From the NCBI GenBank assembly GCA_947476925.1, contig CANJSF010000006.1, positions 62,001 to 126,000 of the forward strand: DNA of 64,000 nucleotides, read 5' to 3'. The notes under the pieces were generated by a model, which saw only the letters and a list, made by a program, of their open reading frames with translations, was not told the DNA's origin and did not search any database. Positions 52,084-59,458 of this stretch are shown here, in pieces. This DNA is from Rhodospirillaceae bacterium (GTDB lineage: Bacteria; Pseudomonadota; Alphaproteobacteria; Rhodospirillales; Rhodospirillaceae). How positions within the stretch are numbered: the stretch's first letter is position 1; each line of letters begins with the position of its first letter. The position numbers and the translations under genes were made by a program.

Positions 52084-53919
52084 CTAGGCCTTAGATTTCA
52101 CCCACGCGTCGACCTGCTCCTCCAGCACCGTCAGCGGCAAAGCGCCCGAGCGCAACACCACATCGTGGTACTGACGCAAATCGAACTTCGGCCCTAGTTT
52201 TTTCTTGGCCGCTTCACGCAGATCGATGATTTTCTCCATCCCAATCTTATAGGCCGTGGCTTGGCCTGGCATGACGATGTAACGCTCGATTGAGTTGACC
52301 ACGTCGGTTTCCGAGCCGGGCGTGTTGTCGAACAGGTATTTAATCGCCTGCTCGCGTGTCCATTTGTACTGCGGCGCATGAATGCCCGTGTCGACAACCA
52401 AACGACAAGCACGCCACAGTTCCATCGACAACCGCCCAAAGTCTGAATAAGGGTCTTTGTAAAAGCCCATTTCTTTGGGCAAACGTTCGCAATACAACCC
52501 CCAGCCTTCAACATAGGCCGTGTAGTCATTCGAAAACTTTCGGAAGCTGGGCACGTCTTGCAACTCTTGCGAAATGGCGATCTGCATGTGATGGCCAGGA
52601 ATACCTTCGTGGTAGGCCAACGCTTCCATCTCGTATTTACTGGCAGCCTTCATATCGAACGTGTTGATGTAATAGGTGCCGGGCCGACCATCGAAAGCGC
52701 CTGGGCCTTGGTAGAACGCCATGCCCGCCGACTGCTCGCGGAAGGGCTCGACCTCTTTCACAAACAACTCGGCCTTGGGCTTGGTGATAAACACATCATT
52801 CAACTTGGCCTTCATGTCATTGATGATCTGATTGGCCTTGGCCACATAGGCTGCTTTGCCTTCGGGTGTTTGAGGATAATAAAACTGCGGGTCTTCCTTC
52901 ATAAATTTAAAGAACGCTTGCAGATCGCCCTTAAACTTCACCTTCGTCATAATATCGCGCATGCCTGCGTGAATGCGTTCCACTTCGGCTAGGCCGAACT
53001 CGTGAATTTGCTGGGCGGTCATGTCGGTGGTGGTGTGGTGGCGCAACCTGAACCGGTAGTACGCCTCGCCGTCGGGCAGTTTCCATACACCGTCGTCAGT
53101 TTTGGCACGCTTGTTCTGATCTTCAAGCAGCGCGATGAGCTTCTCGAAGGCGGGTTTGACCGACGATTTCAGCGCTTTCTCAGCGTTGTTCAAAAGTTTT
53201 GCTTTGGCTGTTTCGTCAATTTTCAGGGCTGTCACCTTGCTGCGAAAATCCTCCATCAAGGTGCCGTCTTTATCGCCAGAGAACGGCTTGCCAGTGATCA
53301 CATTTTTGCTGTCACGGATGACATGCTCGAAAACAAACTTCGGTGGCATCACGCCCAGGGCTTCACGCGTCTTTAAGCCATCAATCACCTGAGCCATCAG
53401 GCCGTTCACACCGTTGAGGCGGGCAATATAGGCTTCAGCCTCATTCAAATTGCTCACGCGATGAATGTTGATAAGGAAGCTCGGAATCTCGGACTGCCAG
53501 CCAAACATTTGGTTGACCGGATAGTCGTGGTTCCGCCAGCGGTAGCCCTCAATATCGCGGGCCGTTTTGTACTCAAACAGCCGGAAACTAAGCCTGCCAT
53601 CGGCGCTGAGTTTGGCGGGGTCAAACGCAGCCTTCATATCGGCAAGGTCTTTTTGCGTCAGCTCAAAGTCTTCCTTTTGGCGCGCCTCGCTAATGTCATC
53701 CCACTTGTCCATGTCTTCCTTGACGCCAAGATAAGCTTTGGTGGTGGGGCTGCGGTTGGTCCAGAACCTGAAGCGCTCTTCCAGCCAGGTATTCAGTTTT
53801 GTGGTTTCAGCTTTGGCGGCATCGGACTCATTGGCAGCCTCCGCCGAGGTGGACAGCACAGACAGCGCCATTGCAGCCGACGTCGAGGCCAGAAACGCAC
53901 GACGATTGACAAAATACAT
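52084..53919 (-). CDS. Exported DUF885 family protein (predicted metallopeptidase)
   Basis: ATG 53919 has AGGAA eight bases upstream; the longer frame to 53958 is less likely. The 611-residue product has an export signal (FVNRRAFLASTSAAMALSVLSTSAEA), possibly Tat-dependent. The mature part is mostly helical with the DUF885 core: YHEGIPGHHMQIAI, where HEGxPGHH gives the zinc-binding His and catalytic Glu, then EGWGLYCERLPKEMG and MPGQATAYKIGM. These features resemble M3/M32-type gluzincins, so a periplasmic peptidase acting on peptides is likely. It may share function with the peptide-binding protein at 54132, which is divergent. Confidence 0.92.
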   Translation of the reverse strand: MYFVNRRAFLASTSAAMALSVLSTSAEAANESDAAKAETTKLNTWLEERFRFWTNRSPTTKAYLGVKEDMDKWDDISEARQKEDFELTQKDLADMKAAFDPAKLSADGRLSFRLFEYKTARDIEGYRWRNHDYPVNQMFGWQSEIPSFLINIHRVSNLNEAEAYIARLNGVNGLMAQVIDGLKTREALGVMPPKFVFEHVIRDSKNVITGKPFSGDKDGTLMEDFRSKVTALKIDETAKAKLLNNAEKALKSSVKPAFEKLIALLEDQNKRAKTDDGVWKLPDGEAYYRFRLRHHTTTDMTAQQIHEFGLAEVERIHAGMRDIMTKVKFKGDLQAFFKFMKEDPQFYYPQTPEGKAAYVAKANQIINDMKAKLNDVFITKPKAELFVKEVEPFREQSAGMAFYQGPGAFDGRPGTYYINTFDMKAASKYEMEALAYHEGIPGHHMQIAISQELQDVPSFRKFSNDYTAYVEGWGLYCERLPKEMGFYKDPYSDFGRLSMELWRACRLVVDTGIHAPQYKWTREQAIKYLFDNTPGSETDVVNSIERYIVMPGQATAYKIGMEKIIDLREAAKKKLGPKFDLRQYHDVVLRSGALPLTVLEEQVDAWVKSKA

Positions 53920-54131
53920 GATCGAATTCCTATCCCCAGAAGTGATGAATCGCGCCACTGAAAGCGGGCGATTTCGTTGGGCACAACACTATCCTGCGGC
54001 CGCGTCCTGGAACATTAAATTCATCTTAATCTCAAGGGTTTTTCCACAGCCGAAAGCTTGGTCTGGCAACCCAAAAAGGGCTAACGTGGCCCCAACACAG
54101 CCCATGTCCTAGGACACCATAGCGAGGCCTG

Positions 54132-55739
54132 ATGCCGTTTCTTAGATTGCTTGTCATTGCCACCCTTAATCTCGTGACGTTGGCACTACTGCCGCTCGAT
54201 GCACAGGCGGCTAAAATGGTGTTTCTGCGCGGCAACGCCGCCGAGCCCGATTCACTCGATCCACAACTGGGAAGCACGGCATGGGAAAGCCATATCAACG
54301 GCGATATGTTTTTGGGCCTGACAACGGAAGACGCAGAAGCTCACCCCATACCGGGAATTGCTGAAAGCTGGACAACATCTGTCGATGGCCTGACCTGGAC
54401 GTTCAAGCTGCGAAAAGGAATGGTGTGGTCCGACGGCGTACCCATTAAAGCGTCGGATGTTGTGTTTAGCTTTCGACGGGCCGTCGACCCAAAGACAGCA
54501 TCGAAGTATGCCTCGATGATGTTCATTATTGAAAATGCCGAAGACATCAATGCGGGCAAAAAGCCACTGACCGCACTCAGCGTCCGCGAGATTGACGCTT
54601 CAACTGTCGAGATCAAGCTCAATCAACCCGCGCCCTACTTGGCCGGCCTGCTCACACATAGTTCCAGCTACCCTGTGCCCGAACACGTCATCAAAAAGTA
54701 CGGCAAGGAATGGACCAACCCCGGCAACATGGTCAGCAGTGGTCCGTACATGGTGACCGAATGGATTCCCAATGACTACGTGCGAGCCGTCAAAAACCCA
54801 AAATTTTACGACGCTGCCAACGTGGCAATTGACGACATCACTTACTACCCTACCGATGACGAACGCATTGCATTGAATAGGTTCCGCGCGGGTGAGCTAG
54901 ACGCCAACATCACCAATCGCGGCTTTCCGTCTGATCAAATTGAGTGGCTGAGCACCAACATGCCCGGCCAGGGCCGAGTCAAGACATACCTCGCTACAGA
55001 GTACGCCGTGGTGAATATGCGCCGTAAGCCGTTTGACGACCCGCGCATTCGCCGCGCCATGAGCTTGGCCATCAACCGCGACATCTATGCCTCCAAGGTC
55101 TGGCGCGACGGTCGTAAGCCCGCCTATGCGTTTGTGCCGCCCGGCATCGACAATTATCAGGTCGAAAAATTGCCAGAGTTGGATTTTAAAAACTGGCCTG
55201 CTGAAAAACGTATTGCCGAAGCGAAACGTTTGCTGGCCGAAGCCGGTTTTGGCCCTAACAATCCGCTAAGGTTCGATTTCAACAACATGACCGGGTACGA
55301 TGCCAAACGTGCTGCCGCAGGTCTCACAACGATGTGGCGCGAGGTGGGGATTATCACTAAACCGCTGCCCAACGAAGCCAAGACGCACTACAACACCATT
55401 CAAGCGTTTGATTTCGACGTGTCTTGGGCGGCGTGGGTAGGCGATTACAACGACCCGCAAACGTTTATGTTTTTGCTGGAAAGCAATGCCGGGGTTTTCA
55501 ATTACGCAGGTTACAAAAGCAAAGAATACGACAATCTGATGTCCCAGGCCAAAGTGCTGCTGGACCTCAAGCAACGCGCTGGGATTATTGCTCAGGCCGA
55601 GCAACTGGCGCTCGATGATGTGGCCGTGATCCCACTGACCAACCAAGTTACGAAAAATTTAGTCGGCAGCCACGTGAAGGGTTACGTCGACAACATCGTG
55701 AATTGGCACCGCACCCGCTGGCTGCGCATTGAGCGCTAA
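54132..55739 (+). CDS. Peptide ABC transporter substrate-binding protein (OppA/DppA family)
   Basis: The 535-residue protein opens with a signal peptide (FLRLLVIATLNLVTLALLPLDAQA). The SBP_bac_5 fold follows: GNAAEPDSLDPQLGSTAWESHINGDMFLGLTTED, then SWTTSVDGLTWTFKLRKGMVWSDGVPIKASDVVFSFRRAVDP. PYMVTEWIPNDYVRAVKNPKFYDA and FDDPRIRRAMSLAINRD are further family blocks. It binds oligopeptides or similar ligands in the periplasm. No permease or ATPase genes are nearby, so it may share a transporter encoded elsewhere. It is followed by DUF1838 within 13 bases. Confidence 0.94.
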   Translation: MPFLRLLVIATLNLVTLALLPLDAQAAKMVFLRGNAAEPDSLDPQLGSTAWESHINGDMFLGLTTEDAEAHPIPGIAESWTTSVDGLTWTFKLRKGMVWSDGVPIKASDVVFSFRRAVDPKTASKYASMMFIIENAEDINAGKKPLTALSVREIDASTVEIKLNQPAPYLAGLLTHSSSYPVPEHVIKKYGKEWTNPGNMVSSGPYMVTEWIPNDYVRAVKNPKFYDAANVAIDDITYYPTDDERIALNRFRAGELDANITNRGFPSDQIEWLSTNMPGQGRVKTYLATEYAVVNMRRKPFDDPRIRRAMSLAINRDIYASKVWRDGRKPAYAFVPPGIDNYQVEKLPELDFKNWPAEKRIAEAKRLLAEAGFGPNNPLRFDFNNMTGYDAKRAAAGLTTMWREVGIITKPLPNEAKTHYNTIQAFDFDVSWAAWVGDYNDPQTFMFLLESNAGVFNYAGYKSKEYDNLMSQAKVLLDLKQRAGIIAQAEQLALDDVAVIPLTNQVTKNLVGSHVKGYVDNIVNWHRTRWLRIER

Positions 55740-55752
55740 ATCGGAGACATGC

Positions 55753-56613
55753 ATGACTTCTCAAATTCATCGCCGAGGGATCTTGGCCGGCGTGGCAGGC
55801 AGTGCTTTGGCGCCCCAGCTCGCCGTTGCCGCGGATCTAGACCTCAACGATTCTGCTCAAAGCCTGCTGGCATTTGCAAAACTCACAGGCAATTCAGCCG
55901 GCGGCGCTGTGCTTCGCTGGCACACCGGCGTGATCAATGCGGTTCAACCAGGCCAAAAGCCAACGCCTTTGGTCGGCTACGAAGGGTTGGAGAAAGAAGT
56001 CTGGGGTGTTGAAGCCGATGGCGCCTATTCGACTGCCTACTTTGACATCGGCTTCTTCACCGATCTTGCAACGGGCGAGCGCCTCAAGATGTGGAGCAAT
56101 CCACTGACCAACGAGACCGTCGAGACAATGGCTTTTCACTCGGGGCGTTTTGCCTCGACCTTGAAAGCCGACGGCCCGAAGCGAGTTTGGCAACGACGCG
56201 GCGATGACGTGTGGACCGTCAGCAGCCCCAATGTTGGGTTTCCCTCGCTGCTGAAGCCCGAGGTTTATCCGGCTGAGTCTTCTGGTCCCTTCCAGTTCTT
56301 TTCCGTCGTGCGCACAGATCGCGGGCGAATGTCAGACTTGGCTAATCAAAAACTCACAAGCGCACCGCTCACCTGGACATACACACTCACGACGGTTTGG
56401 CTGCCCTGGATGCGAATGGGCCAGCGCCCAGGAGCAGTTGTGTGGAGCGGCAACGGCGGAAAGTACCATAGCGCTGCAGACGTGCCAGAGAAGTTCAAAG
56501 TTTTTCTAGCGGAAGAGCAGCCAGATTACCTCACCAACGGTCAACCCTGGTCGGGCGTGCGCACAATGTGGGCTGATTACATGGCCTCGCATCCCCCTCG
56601 CACACCAACATAG
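55753..56613 (+). CDS. DUF1838 family protein with Tat signal
   Basis: GGAG precedes ATG 55753 by eight bases; the longer frame begins inside the upstream gene. The 286-residue product has a Tat signal (HRRGILAGVAGSALAPQLAVAA). The DUF1838 domain shows GERLKMWSNPLTNETVE and VWLPWMRMGQRPGAVVWSGNGGKY, matching the equivalent blocks of the 10325 paralogue (YLKTWDNPYTG and WLPWMEMSGREG). Function unknown. It sits between the peptide-binding protein and a small membrane protein, all on one strand. Confidence 0.87.
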   Translation: MTSQIHRRGILAGVAGSALAPQLAVAADLDLNDSAQSLLAFAKLTGNSAGGAVLRWHTGVINAVQPGQKPTPLVGYEGLEKEVWGVEADGAYSTAYFDIGFFTDLATGERLKMWSNPLTNETVETMAFHSGRFASTLKADGPKRVWQRRGDDVWTVSSPNVGFPSLLKPEVYPAESSGPFQFFSVVRTDRGRMSDLANQKLTSAPLTWTYTLTTVWLPWMRMGQRPGAVVWSGNGGKYHSAADVPEKFKVFLAEEQPDYLTNGQPWSGVRTMWADYMASHPPRTPT

Positions 56614-56625
56614 CTTGTCGTTACG

Positions 56626-57033
56626 ATGCACAAAGCCCTGCCCTGGATTGCGCGTGCCGCATTGCTGTTTGCCGTTCTTGATTTTGGCTACATCGGCATC
56701 AACGCAATTTTAAATCCCGCAAGTATGGCGGCGAATTCAACGCTGGCCGCTGCGGAAGCCGCAGGATTGACCAATATTCGTGTTGGGTTCGGCGCTTTCC
56801 ATTTAGCGGTTTCAATCGTTGCTCTGTTTTGCCTCGCAACGGCGCGTGTGGGCATTGGTTTGGCGGTTGTGTGCACTTTCACCGCCACGGCTGTTTGTGT
56901 GCGGGCTCTTGGGCTAATGATTGATGGCAGTCATCCGCGCACGTTGTTGTTGATCCAACTTGAATCCTTGGGCTTGCTGATTTTTGTGGTTGGCTTCTGT
57001 GCGCATTGGCGTTCGCAACTGCGGCGCCCATGA
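56626..57033 (+). CDS. Small four-helix membrane protein (DUF4345-like)
   Basis: ATG 56626 lies 12 bases past the DUF1838 stop. The 135-residue protein has four predicted membrane helices (about 6-28, 48-70, 75-95 and 105-128). FGYIGINAILNPASM and NIRVGFGAFHLAVSIVAL resemble the DUF4345 family. No function is known. Its stop overlaps the ATGA start of the next gene, showing translational coupling. Confidence 0.75.
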   Translation: MHKALPWIARAALLFAVLDFGYIGINAILNPASMAANSTLAAAEAAGLTNIRVGFGAFHLAVSIVALFCLATARVGIGLAVVCTFTATAVCVRALGLMIDGSHPRTLLLIQLESLGLLIFVVGFCAHWRSQLRRP

Positions 57034-57758
57034 CCATCGATCATCCGGCGACCATCGGCATCAAAACGGCAGAGTTGAGTGAATGGCTGCGCCGCCACCC
57101 CACCGACGCACAAACATTAGCCCTGCGCGCAGACCTGATTGCGTCCAAACGCAGCGACGTGTTGGCATTTATGCCCGAATCAGACGCGGGCCTTCGCGAA
57201 CTCGCAAGTTACCTCAGTGCGCGTGACCAAATAATTCTGGCCGGCGATGCGGCTGAAATTCTCGCCGAACTTGGTCGACGTTATGCAGAAGATATCTGCA
57301 TTCTGACGCCGCACGGCGCACAGTATTTACTCAGCGGCGCCATCTTGTGTTTCCCCAACCGCTGGCGATTGGACGAGAAAGCCGGCAAGCCGATTGTCGC
57401 GGTTCACGCGCCAGTGCCCGAGTATGCCGACAAACTGTCTACCCAGGTCGATTTCTTCCTGAGCCGCCTTCGACCAGGGCGCAGCTTCATGCGCTCAAAT
57501 TGGGGGTTGGTATCGGTCGACATGCTTCACCTGCCCGACCCGGTGGCGCCCGTGAACCCCTTCACCGACACACAATTTTTCATGCGCCGCGAAGACCAAA
57601 GCTTTGTAAAGCTGCCTGAAAGTAATGCTGTCGTCTTCACCATTCGCACAACGGTGACGCCCTGGCACGACGTACCAGCCGCCGAACGCCAGGAGGTTTT
57701 GGCGCAAACGAAGGTGCTCAGTCCTGAGTGGCTCAGCTACAAGTCGATGACGATTTAA
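57030..57758 (+). CDS. Heme-dependent oxidative N-demethylase-like protein (DUF3445)
   Basis: ATG 57030 overlaps the upstream stop (ATGA); an in-frame codon at 57006 is a less likely start. The 242-residue protein matches DUF3445/HODM (PF11927): ILCFPNRWRLDEKAGKPIVAVHAPVPEYADKLSTQVDFFLSRL, RSNWGLVSVDMLHLP and FFMRREDQSFVKLPESNAVVFTIRT. In the dimethylamine monooxygenase system a related subunit binds heme and demethylates an amine. Partners of that system are absent here, so the substrate is uncertain. Co-transcribed with the DUF1838 and membrane genes. Confidence 0.85.
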   Translation: MTIDHPATIGIKTAELSEWLRRHPTDAQTLALRADLIASKRSDVLAFMPESDAGLRELASYLSARDQIILAGDAAEILAELGRRYAEDICILTPHGAQYLLSGAILCFPNRWRLDEKAGKPIVAVHAPVPEYADKLSTQVDFFLSRLRPGRSFMRSNWGLVSVDMLHLPDPVAPVNPFTDTQFFMRREDQSFVKLPESNAVVFTIRTTVTPWHDVPAAERQEVLAQTKVLSPEWLSYKSMTI

Positions 57759-57761
57759 GCT

Positions 57762-59315
57762 CTACTTGCCCTTCACGCGCTTGAAATTTTTGGCATCTTT
57801 CCAATCACCCGAGCCGTCATACGCAGCGAAGTCTGGATACGGATAAATGGGCCGGCTGAACGTTGCACTTGCAGGATCAAAGGCAACCGGCGGATCTGCC
57901 GGGCCCTTGGTCTCTTGTTCGATATGATATCCAGTGATGGCCTCGGGCGCTTTGCCGCCCTCCACCCAGGCGTCAAGCGCGCCCAGCATATCGGCATAGT
58001 TGGTGCCGGTGCCGCTACGACAGTGATACATGCCAGGCATGGCATACAGCCGCGCAAATTCACTCATCGATTTAGGGCCGCCCATCGTTTGCGTGGCCAG
58101 ATCGTAATACTCGGTGGTCGTGGTATAAAAGATCGCTGGGTCTGCCATGCCATGGAACAGAATCAGTTTGCCGCCAGCTTGTTTGAACAACGTGAGGTCG
58201 GGATTGCCCGCACTCATGGTGCTGAGGCTCATACGCTGCGGGTCTCTATCCCAATCGAATTTTGTCACATCAAACGAAGGGCCCGGATCGATATCAAACG
58301 CGAGATACCGCAGCACCTCGGAGCCAAAGCCATAGTTTGGCGCGGCCTTGCCATTCTCAATGTACCCCGCCCACGACAGCTCCGAGCCCGGCAACTGTCC
58401 GCTGGGCATCAATCGCACGCCCTTCGACGTCGTAGGCCCGGCATAGGTTTTCTGAACGACCGCCACTTCGGCCTGGGTCAAGCAGTCATCGCCGTTCGAA
58501 CCTGAACACTTTAGTTTCGCCGGATCGAAATTGCATTGCAGCGGTCGGTCGATTACGCCGTCCTTCACGCCATCGTTGGCGTCACATGCCGACATGGCCG
58601 CCTTGGCGATCAGCGGTAGTTTTTTTGCATCGAGGATGGGATTGCCGGCCTTATCGAAGTTAACGGACGTGCCCCAAAACAACTGCAATGGCGGGCCCAT
58701 GGATTGATAAAGCACCGGAGCGCCGCCGATGATGCCATCAAAATCGTAAGGGTAGCGTTGGGCTGCCACGAGGGCCTGGCGCCCGCCCGTAGAGCATCCG
58801 CGAAAATAGCTATACTTGGGCGACGCGCTGTAAATTGCAGAACTGATGGCCTTAGCCGCGAGTGTGGCCACGTGTGTCGCGCGATGACCAAAGTCGATTT
58901 CTGCTTGGGGATTGTTGTAGGCCCACTTGCCGTCATACGGCAGCCCTTTGTGGCCCATGTCAGTCGTCACACAAGCATAGCCACGCGACGCTGCCTCGAC
59001 GCAGCCTGACGAGCCCAGCATTTCGCCGCACATCGCCCCGCAGCCTTGGGTTAACACCTTGCCATTCCAACTGGTCAGCGGCAGCCGCAACTCGATGCCG
59101 ATTTGCGGCGCGACATAGCCTTCGACCTTGCAATGCGCCGGTACGTCGGCTTTGGCGTCGATTGGCACGGCGGAGGTGATGCGCGTGGGTGCGTCTTGCA
59201 ACTGGCCGAAGTCTGCAGACGCCAAAGCCTTGCATTGCTCAACGGTGGCGGCCTGCGCGACCTGCGTGGTACCGACCAATAATGCCAACAAAGCCAACCG
59301 AATATGAAAAGTCAT
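57762..59315 (-). CDS. Exported tannase/feruloyl esterase-family hydrolase
   Basis: The 517-residue protein has a Sec signal (FHIRLALLALLVGTTQVAQA) and the tannase/feruloyl esterase domain (PF07519). The nucleophile elbow FRGCSTGGRQALVAAQRYPYDFDGIIGGAP contains the Ser of GCSTGG. HGMADPAIF carries the Asp and MPGMYHCRSGTGTNY the His. Cys residues flanking Ser and His, as in GCSTGG and YHCRSG, fit the Cys pair that bridges the triad in this family. It releases aromatic acids from plant esters outside the cytosol. It converges on the HODM gene. Confidence 0.93.
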   Translation of the reverse strand: MTFHIRLALLALLVGTTQVAQAATVEQCKALASADFGQLQDAPTRITSAVPIDAKADVPAHCKVEGYVAPQIGIELRLPLTSWNGKVLTQGCGAMCGEMLGSSGCVEAASRGYACVTTDMGHKGLPYDGKWAYNNPQAEIDFGHRATHVATLAAKAISSAIYSASPKYSYFRGCSTGGRQALVAAQRYPYDFDGIIGGAPVLYQSMGPPLQLFWGTSVNFDKAGNPILDAKKLPLIAKAAMSACDANDGVKDGVIDRPLQCNFDPAKLKCSGSNGDDCLTQAEVAVVQKTYAGPTTSKGVRLMPSGQLPGSELSWAGYIENGKAAPNYGFGSEVLRYLAFDIDPGPSFDVTKFDWDRDPQRMSLSTMSAGNPDLTLFKQAGGKLILFHGMADPAIFYTTTTEYYDLATQTMGGPKSMSEFARLYAMPGMYHCRSGTGTNYADMLGALDAWVEGGKAPEAITGYHIEQETKGPADPPVAFDPASATFSRPIYPYPDFAAYDGSGDWKDAKNFKRVKGK

Positions 59316-59359
59316 GCTGCCCTCCCCAGGTGCGCTCGCACTGTAACGCGCTTGAGGCC

Positions 59360-59398
59360 AAAAAAAAGAGGCTCCCTGCTTTGCAGCAAGGAGCCTTC
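59360..59398 (-). terminator. Terminator of the beta-glucan synthase gene
   Basis: On the minus strand AAGGCTCCTTGC and GCAGGGAGCCTC pair around a short loop and are followed by a run of eight T. It ends the 62098-59459 gene and lies upstream of the esterase on the same strand. Confidence 0.85.
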
Positions 59399-59458
59399 AA
59401 GGACAGAGACAACCGTATATTTTTGATGGGCGACGGCAGGCGCCCAATGGCGGTGTCT

